This document shows, in pieces, positions 9,743 through 18,130 of a stretch of DNA of 64,000 nt; the first letter of the stretch is position 1; each line of letters starts with the position of its first letter. A program made the translations under genes and the position numbers. Source of the stretch: an uncultured SAR116 cluster alpha proteobacterium (GTDB lineage Bacteria; Pseudomonadota; Alphaproteobacteria; Puniceispirillales; Marisalimonadaceae); assembly GCA_902537945.1 (NCBI GenBank), contig CACBDG010000004.1, positions 52,298-116,297 of the forward strand. The letters run 5' to 3'. The notes below the pieces were generated by a model. The model searched no databases. It was not told where the DNA came from and saw nothing but the letters and a program-made list of their open reading frames with translations.

Positions 9743-10311
9743 TATGATTTAAGAGTGCTCATAAATCTATTTATTGAAACCGATCCATCAAATGAATATG
9801 GGAAAACCAAAGGTGTTGCCTTTGCTTTACATTTTGCTACAACAAGTGAAGGACCTTCTTCTTCATAAATTGTTTTTATTATCCTATCGTAATCTTTTTC
9901 ACTATTTATTGTATAAGAGTTAGCAATTCCAGATCCTTTAGCTACAATTTCAAGATCTGTTTTTCCAGCGGTTGCGGTAGGTTGACTTCCTGTTTCAACA
10001 TAAGATTCATTATCCATAACCATAATAGTAAGGTTAGTAACTGGATGATTTGCTACTGTAGCAATTGAGCCAAGGCTCATTAACGCATCTCCATCTCCAG
10101 TGAACAAGAGAATTCGTAGATCCGGTTGAGACATAGCTAAACCTAGTGAAAAAGGTATTGCCTGCCCCATTGCTCCAATAAAACCAAAATTCGCTTTATC
10201 ATCGCCACCAGACATTACATCCCATGTTGAAGTTCCAAGGCCACTTACAACTCTAAGGTTTGTTTGTCTGTTTTTTAAAATTTTTTGAACAAAAGGTCTT
10301 CTTTCAATCAT
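9742..10311 (-). CDS. TPP-dependent decarboxylase, beta (cofactor-binding) subunit, sulfopyruvate-decarboxylase (ComE)-like
   Basis: A 189-residue protein equal to the C-terminal TPP-binding domain of acetolactate-synthase-type enzymes. The diphosphate/Mg2+ motif is GDGDALMSLGSIATVA (about 78-93), continuing to MDNESYVETGSQPTAT. This matches the beta subunit of two-subunit sulfopyruvate or phosphonopyruvate decarboxylases rather than the single-chain enzymes. The partner alpha subunit ends 5 bases upstream. The likely reaction is decarboxylation of a C3 2-oxoacid to an aldehyde; sulfopyruvate to sulfoacetaldehyde is one candidate. No Xsc or Pta is nearby to process sulfoacetaldehyde. Confidence 0.78.
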   Translation of the reverse strand: MIERRPFVQKILKNRQTNLRVVSGLGTSTWDVMSGGDDKANFGFIGAMGQAIPFSLGLAMSQPDLRILLFTGDGDALMSLGSIATVANHPVTNLTIMVMDNESYVETGSQPTATAGKTDLEIVAKGSGIANSYTINSEKDYDRIIKTIYEEEGPSLVVAKCKAKATPLVFPYSFDGSVSINRFMSTLKS

Positions 10312-10316
10312 AATAT

Positions 10317-10844
10317 TTATCCATTTTTAAATTGTTTTGCACCAATCATTTTTTGAGACAACAAAACTGCTGCAGAACGATTGGTATTAAAAGCAAATCT
10401 TGCTGCAGCATCTACTGTTGAACCGACTTCTTCTTTATAATCAGCTCTAAAAACTTTAACGTCCATTGCTTCCAAAACTTTTGGGGTTCCTAAACCCATG
10501 GGAACTTGCCATGGAACAAATTCTCCCCATTCACCTCTCATAGAAACTAAAGTTAAGAACGGGATTCTACAAATATTTGGTAAAGCAAGAGCATTTATAC
10601 AATTTCCTACACCACTTGACTGCATTAGTAATGCACTTTTTCTACCTCCAGCAAATGCACCACAAGATAAACCAACTCCATCTTGTTCAGTTGTAAGCGT
10701 TACAACATCAATTTCATTATCTTTTTCACAGAGATTAATGAGAGGTGTATGTCCAGCATCAGGAACATGGGAAACCATTGTAATATCTAATTCTTTGAAA
10801 ACTTTGTAAATATCATTACGCCAGTCTTTAATCGCAACCTCCAA
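10317..10844 (-). CDS. TPP-dependent decarboxylase, alpha (PYR-domain) subunit, sulfopyruvate-decarboxylase (ComD)-like
   Basis: A 175-residue protein equal to the N-terminal pyrimidine-binding domain of TPP enzymes. The cofactor-activating glutamate is in TTEQDGVGLS (about residue 53). It is followed by LLMQSSGVGNCINALALP, characteristic of ComD and phosphonopyruvate decarboxylase alpha domains, and SMRGEWGE. First gene of the operon alpha-beta-Gfo/Idh-SDR, transcribed from the 157-base region shared with the divergent SDR at 11002. The exact 2-oxoacid substrate is an inference. Confidence 0.78.
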   Translation of the reverse strand: MEVAIKDWRNDIYKVFKELDITMVSHVPDAGHTPLINLCEKDNEIDVVTLTTEQDGVGLSCGAFAGGRKSALLMQSSGVGNCINALALPNICRIPFLTLVSMRGEWGEFVPWQVPMGLGTPKVLEAMDVKVFRADYKEEVGSTVDAAARFAFNTNRSAAVLLSQKMIGAKQFKNG

Positions 10845-10907
10845 ATTTTAATCCGTTTTTTTGTAATGAGAATAATGTTAAATTGTAATTAAAAAAATTC
10901 AAGTTTA

Positions 10908-10919
10908 TACATTAATGTA
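10908..10919. promoter_or_regulatory. perfect 12-bp palindrome in divergent promoter region
   Basis: TACATTAATGTA is its own reverse complement and lies near the middle of the 157-base space between two divergent operons (decarboxylase subunits left, SDR right). That position suits an operator for a dimeric repressor that controls both directions. AT-rich DNA yields such palindromes by chance, and no regulator gene is adjacent, so this is only a candidate. Confidence 0.3.
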
Positions 10920-11001
10920 GTAAGTAAAATAATGTAACTATTTTTTCGTAGAATTTTTAGAAATCGTTTTAAAAGATTTGCTTATATGGGAATAATTTTA
11001 A

Positions 11002-11748
11002 ATGACAGTGAATAAAGGAAAAGTTGCTATAGTCACTGGAGCTGCCAAAAATATTGGAAGAGCAACTTGTGATAGTCTTTCGAAGTTAGGCTTTAATGTT
11101 TTAGTCCACGCAAACTCTGACAAAGAGGGTGCTATGGAAACACTAGAAATTGTTAAAAAAAATGGAGTAAGTGCTGATATTTTCATTGGTGACTTAACGA
11201 AAGAAGATACATCAGATCATCTTGTTGATGCTGGATCAAAATTAGGTAATATTTCAATTTTAGTAAATAATGCATCACAAAGGGAGTTTAATAAATTTGA
11301 TGATATGTCATTTGATCAATGGAGATTTGTATTGTCTATTAATCTAGATACATTATTTCATACTTGTAAAGCAGTAATCCCAGAAATGAAAAAAAATAAT
11401 TGGGGAAGAATTGTTAATCTTGGAGGATTGTCAGCACATATAAGTGCAATAGGAAGAGCTCATGTCATAACTTCAAAGTCAGCGGTAGTTGGTTTTTCTA
11501 GAGCTTTGGCAATGGAATATGCTGAGGCGGGTATTACTGTTAACACAGTTGTGCCAGGATTGATTGATACCATTAGAGGTGCTTCTGCAGGAAGAAGTCT
11601 TGTCCATCCATCTCATTTAAATCCTCCTATTGGAAGAAAAGGTTATCCTGTTGAAGTAGCTACTATGATTTCTAATTTATGTGGTCCTAATTCTGATTTT
11701 ATAACTGGACAAACAATTCATGTTAATGGTGGAAGTTATTTTCAGTAA
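11002..11748 (+). CDS. SDR-family protein with non-canonical active site
   Basis: A 248-residue short-chain dehydrogenase-type protein with cofactor motif TGAAKNIGR (residues 13-21) and NNAS in place of NNAG. Where the catalytic Tyr-x-x-x-Lys should be, the DNA reads HVITSK: the lysine is present but the residue four before it is valine. The serine strand reads NLGGLSA. The segment VVPGLIDTIRGA marks a recognisable SDR subgroup often annotated as 3-oxoacyl-ACP reductase. It may use a different acid/base or not be a reductase. Eleven bases separate it from the DMT transporter downstream, suggesting an operon. Confidence 0.82.
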   Translation: MTVNKGKVAIVTGAAKNIGRATCDSLSKLGFNVLVHANSDKEGAMETLEIVKKNGVSADIFIGDLTKEDTSDHLVDAGSKLGNISILVNNASQREFNKFDDMSFDQWRFVLSINLDTLFHTCKAVIPEMKKNNWGRIVNLGGLSAHISAIGRAHVITSKSAVVGFSRALAMEYAEAGITVNTVVPGLIDTIRGASAGRSLVHPSHLNPPIGRKGYPVEVATMISNLCGPNSDFITGQTIHVNGGSYFQ

Positions 11749-11759
11749 AATATTAAACA

Positions 11760-12662
11760 ATGAATAATATAAAAAATAGACCAGTTGATTTTCTAGCTGC
11801 ATCTTTTTTAATAATATTTTCAATTTTATTGGGCTTAAACCAAGTTATGGTTAAGTTAGTTAACGAAGGTATGCATCCAGTTTTTCAGGTAGCCTTAAGA
11901 TCTACTTTTGCAATCTTTCCAATTTTAATTTATTGCTACATTTTAAAAAAGAAAATTATCATTAACAACGGGAGTTTAATTCCTGGAATTATTGCAGGGA
12001 TATTATTTGCAATAGAGTTTATTTTTTTATTTACTGCCTTAGACTACTCAACAGTCACACGCGTATCATTAATTTTTTATACAATGCCTGTGTGGCTTAC
12101 TTTAGCTGCACATTTTTTAATAGAAAATGACAAACTCAATTTAAATAAAATACTAGGTTTAATAATTGCATTACTAGGATTGTTTCTGGCTGTTTATGAG
12201 CCAAATACTGGTTATGATATATCACAATTCTATGGAGATGCATATTCATTATTGGCAAGTTTATGCTGGGCAACAATAGCGATAATGCTAAAAACCACGC
12301 GTCTTTCAAACGCAACACCTGAAACACAGCTATTATATCAACTAGTTGTTTCTGGAATTATTTTATTACCTTTATCAATGCAGTTAAATGATTACGTTAG
12401 AAATATCGATCTAGATTTAATATTAATTTTTTCTTTTCAAGTAATTGTAATTATGTGTATGGGGTTTATTGGATGGTTATGGATAATGTCAAGATACTCT
12501 GCAAGTAGCACTAGTTCGTTTGCATTTTTAACACCAATATTTGGCGTGTTATTTGGGTGGTTAATTATGGATGATCCAATAAATGAACAAATTTACTTAT
12601 CTTTATTTTTTACTTGTCTTGGTATCTATCTAATAAATAAAAGGGGGTCAAAATCAATCTGA
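11760..12662 (+). CDS. EamA/DMT-family transporter
   Basis: A 300-residue membrane protein with about ten hydrophobic segments and two EamA halves. Typical DMT features include the first helix ending in GLNQVMVKL and the late segment SSFAFLTPIFGVLFGWLIMDD, the usual penultimate helix pair with an acidic end. Substrate is unknown; co-transcription with the SDR at 11002 suggests it moves a substrate or product of that pathway. Its 3' end overlaps the convergent helicase gene by 9 bases. Confidence 0.85.
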   Translation: MNNIKNRPVDFLAASFLIIFSILLGLNQVMVKLVNEGMHPVFQVALRSTFAIFPILIYCYILKKKIIINNGSLIPGIIAGILFAIEFIFLFTALDYSTVTRVSLIFYTMPVWLTLAAHFLIENDKLNLNKILGLIIALLGLFLAVYEPNTGYDISQFYGDAYSLLASLCWATIAIMLKTTRLSNATPETQLLYQLVVSGIILLPLSMQLNDYVRNIDLDLILIFSFQVIVIMCMGFIGWLWIMSRYSASSTSSFAFLTPIFGVLFGWLIMDDPINEQIYLSLFFTCLGIYLINKRGSKSI

Positions 12663-14510
12663 CATTTTTGATTTTTTGTTTTTAACTCTAATTTTTTTTG
12701 ATCTTTTATTATTTTTTTTATCCTTGCTTAGTTTAGAAGTATCATTCCCAGGCTTGGTTCTTTTTTCTATTTTTTTCCACCTATCAGATTTTCTTTTACC
12801 TTTGAAATCAATATTTTTAGGTTTATTCAATCCATCTTCGTCTTTATCTTTTAAAAATAATTTTGAACTTCTTCTTTTTTTATTTTGTGAAGGTTGAGAT
12901 GTTACTCTATCAAGTTTTGGCGGATTTTTTATTAATTTTACCGTAATATGTCGTTCTATTGGCTTTTTATCATTAACAAACTTAAGCAATGAATTAGAGG
13001 TTTGTTCTGAAATTTCGACATAAGTAACTTTTGGTTGTATTTTAATAGAACCAATATCTCTTTTTGATATATTTCCAGCTTTACAAAGCATTGCCACTAG
13101 CCATCTTGGTTCTGCAGTATCATCACGTCCAACAGAAAGCTCAAACCATACACTGTTAACAAACGTAGTTTTATTTGAGTTTGCATCTCTTTTATCGGAT
13201 GGGTTTTTTAGGTCTTCTGGAACAGATAAATCCTTGCTTACTAGTCTGTAATAGGCAACTGCTAGCTGAGTTATAGAGTTTTTTGAAACTAACTCATCTA
13301 CAAAACCTTGTTCTTCTGCTTCTATTGGCTCCTCAAAAATTTTATTTTCTAAAATCCTTTTTTTATCTTCGATTAATATTTCTTCTCTTGATGGAGGCAA
13401 AGTCCAATGAGGCTTTATATTTGCTTGACCAAATAAACGTACAGCAGTTCTATTTCGATTTTGTGGTACAAGAATTACACAAACACCCTTTCTTCCAGCT
13501 CTTCCAGTTCTTCCACTTCTATGAAGTAATGTATCTGATGTTCTTGGTATATCCGCATGAATGACTAAATCAAGATTTGGTAAATCAAGTCCCCTAGCTG
13601 CAACATCTGTCGCAACGCATACCCTTGCTTTTGAAGATCTCATTGCTTGTAAAGCCATATTTCTTTCGTTTTGGCTAAATTCACCTGAAAGAGCTACTGC
13701 AGAAATACCTCTGTTTGTTAAACGACTGGTCATATGATTTACAGCTATTCTAGTAGCACAAAAAATTATAGAATTTGTAGCTTCATAATATCGTAGCGTA
13801 TTAATAATAGCATTTTCTTGATCACTTGACACAATTTTGAATGCTTTATATTCAATATCAACATGTTGTGCATTAGATTTACCAACAGTAATTCTAACAG
13901 CTTCTTTTTGATAATCTTTTGCAAGTTTAGCAATGGTTTTTGGAACAGTTGCTGAAAACATTAAAGTCTGTTTTTCCTCAGGTGTGGTGTTCAAAATAGC
14001 TTCTAAATCTTCTTTGAAACCCATATCTAACATCTCATCAGCTTCGTCAAGGACAACAGTTTTAATATCCTTAAGATTTAATTTTTGACTTTCTATATGA
14101 TCTCTTAATCTTCCAGGAGTGCCTACAACTATATTAGGTTTCATCTCTAAGTTTCTTTTTTCTGCACGTATATCCATTCCTCCAACACAAGAAATAATCT
14201 TTGCATCACAACTTTCCAAGAACCAAGTTAATTCATTTTTTACTTGCAAAGCTAATTCTCGAGTAGGAACAATGATAAGCGCTTGAGGTAATTTTGATTT
14301 TTTAAAATAATTATCTTTACCAAGTATATTTTCTACTATTGAAAAACCAAAGGCTATAGTTTTACCTGATCCAGTTTGTGCAGAAACTAATAAATCTAAT
14401 CCTGAATAATTTTTTTTTATAACTTCCTCTTGAACAGGTGTTAATTTTTCGTAACCTCTTTGAATCATTGCCTCGGCTATTGCGTCAGGAATTCCAGTTT
14501 TTTTTAACAT
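12654..14510 (-). CDS. DEAD-box ATP-dependent RNA helicase with DbpA-type RNA-binding domain
   Basis: A protein of about 618 residues. Helicase motifs are all intact: Q-motif region TPVQEEVI, SAQTGSGKT (I), PTRELALQV (Ia), GTPGRLRDH (Ib), DEADEMLDMGF (II), SATVP (III) and HRSGRTGRAGRKG (VI). After the core (to about 370), a linker leads to a DbpA/CsdA-like RNA-binding fold (about 460-540, FELSVGRDD to TYVEIS), then a lysine-rich tail. The likely role is ribosome assembly or cold-shock RNA remodelling as for DeaD/CsdA. The ATG at 14510 is preferred over the TTG two codons earlier. Confidence 0.92.
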   Translation of the reverse strand: MLKKTGIPDAIAEAMIQRGYEKLTPVQEEVIKKNYSGLDLLVSAQTGSGKTIAFGFSIVENILGKDNYFKKSKLPQALIIVPTRELALQVKNELTWFLESCDAKIISCVGGMDIRAEKRNLEMKPNIVVGTPGRLRDHIESQKLNLKDIKTVVLDEADEMLDMGFKEDLEAILNTTPEEKQTLMFSATVPKTIAKLAKDYQKEAVRITVGKSNAQHVDIEYKAFKIVSSDQENAIINTLRYYEATNSIIFCATRIAVNHMTSRLTNRGISAVALSGEFSQNERNMALQAMRSSKARVCVATDVAARGLDLPNLDLVIHADIPRTSDTLLHRSGRTGRAGRKGVCVILVPQNRNRTAVRLFGQANIKPHWTLPPSREEILIEDKKRILENKIFEEPIEAEEQGFVDELVSKNSITQLAVAYYRLVSKDLSVPEDLKNPSDKRDANSNKTTFVNSVWFELSVGRDDTAEPRWLVAMLCKAGNISKRDIGSIKIQPKVTYVEISEQTSNSLLKFVNDKKPIERHITVKLIKNPPKLDRVTSQPSQNKKRRSSKLFLKDKDEDGLNKPKNIDFKGKRKSDRWKKIEKRTKPGNDTSKLSKDKKNNKRSKKIRVKNKKSKMSD

Positions 14511-14669
14511 GATCAACTTTCAGATTTTAAGAGACGTTTTAGGAAATATTTTCATATTTTATTTAAATTAACTAGACTGTTCTTTTAGTCTTCAATATCA
14601 ATAAAGTAAAGCATAAGAAAATTTATTTATGCTAGCGCATGAATATTAAAATAAAGAAATAATTGAATT

Positions 14670-15851
14670 ATGAATAAAAAATTTGATGTTATTATTGTTG
14701 GAGCTGGTGCCGCTGGTTTAATGTGCGCTATTGAAGCAGGAAAAAGAAATAAAAACGTCCTTATTGTAGAGCATACTTCAAAGATTGGAGAAAAAATAAG
14801 AATTTCTGGAGGAGGAAGATGCAATTTTACAAATATAAATAGTAATAATGAAAATTTTTTATCTAATAACATGCATTTTTGTAAATCTGCTTTTTCAAAA
14901 TATACGCAAAATGATTTCATAGATTTGGTTAAAAAACATAAAATTCAATTTCACGAAAAGAAATTGGGTCAGCTGTTTTGTAACAATTCTGCAAAAGATA
15001 TTATTGAGATGTTAATTACTGAATGCGAAAATCAAAAAGTTGAAATTAAAATAGACACTGAAATCAAATCAATAGTCCATCAAGAAAATTTATATATATT
15101 AGAAACAAAAATAGAAAAAATTTTATGTTCATCTCTTGTTATTGCTACTGGTGGATTATCTATACCCAAAATAGGAGCTTCTGATTTTGGATATAAAATT
15201 GCTAATCAGTTTAACTTAAAAGTTACTAACCTTTATCCAGCTCTTGTTCCCTTAATTTTTCAAGATAACATATTAGATTTTTGCAAATCACTAGCGGGTG
15301 TTTCAATTGAAGCTTCAGTAAAAATCAATAAAACAATTTTTAATGAAGGTCTAATCTTCACTCATAGAGGTATTAGTGGACCATCAATTTTACAAATTTC
15401 TTCTTACTGGAAACCTGGAAATACTATTGAAATTAACTTATTACCGCAAAATTCTCTGGAAAAGATTTTAAGAGAAAGAAGATTAAAAACACCTAAACAA
15501 AACATATCAAATGTTTTATCAAATTTTCTTCCAAATAGATTAGCATTAGCAATTACCAATTTACTTAATGCAAACCAAAAAATAGGAGATTTATCCAATG
15601 AGACACTCAATAAAGTATCTAACTTTATAAATAAATTAACTGTTTTACCAACTGGTACTGAAGGTTACAAGACTGCAGAAGTTACATTAGGTGGAATTGA
15701 TACAAATGAAATTGATTCATCAACTATGGAATGTAAAAATTATTCTGGGTTATATTTTATTGGTGAAGTTCTTGATGTTACTGGACATTTAGGTGGACAT
15801 AATTTCCAATGGGCATGGTCAAGCGGTTATGTTGCAGGTCAAAATGTATAA
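14670..15851 (+). CDS. HI0933/YhiN-family FAD-dependent oxidoreductase
   Basis: A 393-residue flavoprotein of normal length. The N-terminal dinucleotide motif is VGAGAAGLMCAIEAG (about 10-24), followed by the family signature RISGGGRCNFTN (about 47-58). The C-terminal FAD block is YFIGEVLDVTGHLGGHNFQWAWSSG when read through, with G-E-V-L-D-V-x-G the recognisable part. Members are widespread with poorly known function; some are annotated as aminoacetone oxidase-like. It stands alone between the helicase and a convergent LysR gene. Confidence 0.88.
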   Translation: MNKKFDVIIVGAGAAGLMCAIEAGKRNKNVLIVEHTSKIGEKIRISGGGRCNFTNINSNNENFLSNNMHFCKSAFSKYTQNDFIDLVKKHKIQFHEKKLGQLFCNNSAKDIIEMLITECENQKVEIKIDTEIKSIVHQENLYILETKIEKILCSSLVIATGGLSIPKIGASDFGYKIANQFNLKVTNLYPALVPLIFQDNILDFCKSLAGVSIEASVKINKTIFNEGLIFTHRGISGPSILQISSYWKPGNTIEINLLPQNSLEKILRERRLKTPKQNISNVLSNFLPNRLALAITNLLNANQKIGDLSNETLNKVSNFINKLTVLPTGTEGYKTAEVTLGGIDTNEIDSSTMECKNYSGLYFIGEVLDVTGHLGGHNFQWAWSSGYVAGQNV

Positions 15852-15852
15852 G

Positions 15853-16797
15853 TTAAATAACAGTTCGCTTAGCTGCTTCTGAATTATGGTCACCAGCTTC
15901 ATCCCAATATGGTACAGGCCCATAAATCTCTATTAAAAAATCTAGGAAAGCTCTTACCTTAGGAGATAAATGTTTGCCGCTTGGGTAGACGGCATAGATT
16001 GGAACATCTTCTTGGACATATTCATCTAAAATTGATACTAATGTGCCTGCTGCTATGTGTCGTCCAACAACAAATCTAGATAACATTGCTAACCCACCAC
16101 CATTAATTGCTGACCTAAGAATTGCATCACCATGATTGAATTGCAACTTTCCTTTAGCGTGAATCAACTTGATTTTGCCATCCACTAAAAAATGCCATTC
16201 ATTGTAAGGGCTTCCACTTCTAAATGAAATGATGTCATGATTTAATATTTCGTCCGGGTGGTTTGGTTTACCATTTTTTTTTATATATTCTGGAGAAGCA
16301 AATAAAGTTCTTGGATTTGGAGCAAGTTTCCTTGCAATGAGTGATGAGTCTTTCATAATTGCAATCCTAATACCCAAATCTATGTTGTTATCTACTAAAT
16401 CAACGACCTCATCTGATATAATCATCTCTATTTCTACTTCTGGAAAACGTTCTCTAAATAAAGGAAGATGTGGAGCTATGTGCCTATAAGAGAACGTACC
16501 TGGTGCAGTAATCCTAAGATGCCCTCTTGGTGCATTAGTAGCACTGGAAACAGCTGCTTCAGCTTCATCTACATCTCCAATAATTCTTCTAGCTCTATCG
16601 AGATATGCTAAACCAACCTCAGTAAGTGATACAGATCTTGTTGTTCTGTAAAGTAATCTTGCCCCTAGTCTATCTTCTAATGCTGATATATGTTTTGAAA
16701 CTACAGATGGAGACAAAGCTAACTCTCTTCCAGCTTTTGCAAGTGAACCATTGTCAGCTATAGAAACAAAAACTCTCATTCCAGATATTAGATCCAT
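15853..16797 (-). CDS. LysR-family transcriptional regulator
   Basis: A 314-residue regulator with the N-terminal winged helix-turn-helix (residues 1-60: GMRVFVSIADNGSLAKAG, then SPSVVSKHISALEDRLGARL) and a periplasmic-binding-type effector domain. The start is ATG 16797, because GAGGGG sits six bases upstream; the frame extends 29 codons further but those residues do not resemble a LysR N-terminus. The domain layout is closest to the CrgA/AaeR/PecT-type subgroup. It faces away from the tRNA-Ser; a T-N11-A palindrome lies at 16884. The target is unknown. Confidence 0.93.
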   Translation of the reverse strand: MDLISGMRVFVSIADNGSLAKAGRELALSPSVVSKHISALEDRLGARLLYRTTRSVSLTEVGLAYLDRARRIIGDVDEAEAAVSSATNAPRGHLRITAPGTFSYRHIAPHLPLFRERFPEVEIEMIISDEVVDLVDNNIDLGIRIAIMKDSSLIARKLAPNPRTLFASPEYIKKNGKPNHPDEILNHDIISFRSGSPYNEWHFLVDGKIKLIHAKGKLQFNHGDAILRSAINGGGLAMLSRFVVGRHIAAGTLVSILDEYVQEDVPIYAVYPSGKHLSPKVRAFLDFLIEIYGPVPYWDEAGDHNSEAAKRTVI

Positions 16798-16883
16798 GCA
16801 TTGCCCCTCAAAAAAATCTATACATAACATAAACAGTTTTATTTTCCACAATACATTAAAAAAACTTGAAATAATTTTCGTCA

Positions 16884-16896
16884 TTTCGTATTACGA
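16884..16896. promoter_or_regulatory. candidate LysR-type T-N11-A box
   Basis: TTCGTATTACGAA has perfect 5-base arms around a 3-base centre and fits the T-N11-A pattern bound by LysR-type regulators. It lies 87 bases upstream of the LysR start at 16797, a usual distance for autoregulation, and 50 bases before the tRNA-Ser. Binding is inferred only from pattern and position. Confidence 0.4.
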
Positions 16897-16945
16897 ATAA
16901 GCATACGGCGTGAACTAGGACATTTAAGACATGTTACGAACCTGC

Positions 16946-17037
16946 GGAGGGGTGGCTGAGTGGCTGAAGGCGCCGGTTTGCTAAATCGTTAAAGGGAGCA
17001 ATCCCTTTCGGGGGTTCGAATCCCCCTCCCTCCGCCA
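16946..17037 (+). tRNA. tRNA-Ser (anticodon GCU)
   Basis: A 92-base class II tRNA. The 5' acceptor strand GGAGGGG pairs with TCCCTCC before the discriminator G and an encoded CCA. The anticodon loop is TTGCTAA (anticodon GCT, decoding AGC/AGU). The long variable arm is AAAGGGAGCAATCCCTTT, and the T arm GGGGGTTCGAATCCCCC is perfect. The last 13 bases up to 17039 (TCCCTCCGCCATT) recur exactly at 28773-28785, making this gene the likely integration site of the downstream island. Confidence 0.97.
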
Positions 17038-17091
17038 TTAATATAAATTTAATCATTTAAAAACAATACGTTATATAATTTAAAATAATAT

Positions 17092-17114
17092 GGCCCCACA
17101 AAAGGCCCCACAGC
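17092..17114 (+). repeat. tRNA-proximal 12-nt-period direct repeat (candidate integrase arm site)
   Basis: Two copies of GGCCCCACA begin exactly 12 bases apart, 55 bases downstream of the tRNA-Ser CCA end. Repeats R2-R4 carry unrelated-sequence pairs with the same 12-base period about 55 bases upstream of their cores. This mirrors the arms of tyrosine-recombinase attachment sites. The rest of 17038-17317 holds no gene, only AT-rich DNA and the R1 repeat. Confidence 0.5.
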
Positions 17115-17278
17115 AAGCTGACAAAATTTTATTGTTTCCCCTAATATATATGGTGGGGGGGTAAAAAACTATGAGTAATTAAGTTGATAAGATACTGCAC
17201 TCACATTTTTTTTTGAAAAGGTTAAAGAAATTTATGAGACTTATAAGAATCTTTTAATTTGTTCCCAGAATGTAATTG

Positions 17279-17314
17279 CAGATGCATTAAATAACTAGGA
17301 GGTTATCTCCGACA
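17279..17314 (+). repeat. island repeat R1 (degenerate tRNA-Ser 3'-end-like core)
   Basis: Reads CAGATGCATTAA, then ATAACTAGGAGG and TTATCTCCGACA. It aligns with R2 (CAGATGATTAA, ATAACGAGGAGG, TTATCTCCGTCA) apart from a short gap and a few changes. About 8 of the last 11 bases match the tRNA-Ser terminus. No paired 12-base arm repeat is visible immediately upstream. It sits just before the end of the first cassette's gene set. Confidence 0.6.
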
Positions 17315-17317
17315 ATT

Positions 17318-17620
17318 TTAATTCTGATAATCTTTATAATGTTTGTTGTGCTTAACTAACTCCATTTTAAGAGCCTCTATCGAATAGCAATATTCTTCTA
17401 AATCTAATTTTTTCATTTTATTTGATAAATTTTTAAAAATGTAAATTAAGCAAAATATCGAAAGTAATAAGAAAACAAGACTTATACTGAAAGAACCGTC
17501 TGTAAACCAAAATTTATTTTTTTCTATTTTTTGGTAAATTTCATCATAAATACCAATGTAAAATATAAAAAAAGTAAAAATTATTATAAGAAAACTAACG
17601 ATTAAAAGAATAGTTCTCAT
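17318..17620 (-). CDS. small membrane protein, unknown
   Basis: A 100-residue protein with two clear hydrophobic stretches (about 3-26 and 46-64), separated by a short polar loop, and a charged C-terminal tail. I do not recognise a family. It is the last of three small membrane-protein genes on the minus strand (18034-17318) and overlaps the end of the preceding gene by 26 bases, which suggests one operon with coupled translation. It ends next to repeat R1. Confidence 0.6.
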   Translation of the reverse strand: MRTILLIVSFLIIIFTFFIFYIGIYDEIYQKIEKNKFWFTDGSFSISLVFLLLSIFCLIYIFKNLSNKMKKLDLEEYCYSIEALKMELVKHNKHYKDYQN

Positions 17621-17816
17621 ATATTAATCTCATATTAATTATTGGTAAAAAAAGACAAAAAGTTAAAAGAAGAAATAATTCTAATAAATCTGTATTAAAG
17701 AAAATTTTAGTGGCAGGGTCTGACGAGCTAAATTCATCTATTATTCCAGCAACCATAAACACAAGAAAATAACATATTAAAAAAAAATTCAGTAGAAAAG
17801 ATATTATGATTAACAT
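17595..17816 (-). CDS. small membrane protein, unknown
   Basis: A 73-residue protein with two hydrophobic segments (about 1-25 and 44-62), joined by an acidic loop (DEFSSSDPATK). Not assigned to a family. It begins two bases after the preceding gene's stop and overlaps the next gene, so it is the middle gene of a three-gene small membrane-protein operon. Confidence 0.55.
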   Translation of the reverse strand: MLIIISFLLNFFLICYFLVFMVAGIIDEFSSSDPATKIFFNTDLLELFLLLTFCLFLPIINMRLIYENYSFNR

Positions 17817-17818
17817 AT

Positions 17819-18034
17819 TTAGTAATACCTATTTTCATTTTTAATATTAATCTTTAACCTTAAGCGCAAGATTTCTGCAAACATAATAAGGGTTAGAATT
17901 GGCCAAATTACACAAAATATCCATACGTTAATTTCTTCATATGATATGCCTATAATATCGGCTACATCAAAGAGAAGCTTTACACAAACATCAAAGGTTT
18001 CATCAACCCACTTTATACCAGAATTAGCACTCAT
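17819..18034 (-). CDS. small single-pass membrane protein, unknown
   Basis: A 71-residue protein. The N-terminal half is amphipathic (SGIKWVDETFDVCVKLLFD), followed by one strong membrane segment (about 38-56, VWIFCVIWPILTLIMFAEI) and a basic tail, so the C-terminus is probably cytoplasmic. Not recognised. First gene of the three-gene operon. Confidence 0.55.
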   Translation of the reverse strand: MSANSGIKWVDETFDVCVKLLFDVADIIGISYEEINVWIFCVIWPILTLIMFAEILRLRLKINIKNENRYY

Positions 18035-18130
18035 AAATTTAATTAGAGTAATTCAATAAGACTTTTTTTTGTTATATTTATGATTTTTTGGACAAAATTA
18101 ATGTATTATTTCATGGCAATAATTTTAAAA

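Noticed and set aside
10498..10809. 103-codon frame antisense to the ComD-like subunit
   Set aside because: Shadow of the alpha-subunit gene, whose TPP motifs are clear.
17040..17290. Integrase gene next to the tRNA
   Set aside because: No frame of useful length exists there on either strand; only AT-rich DNA, the GGCCCCACA pair and R1.
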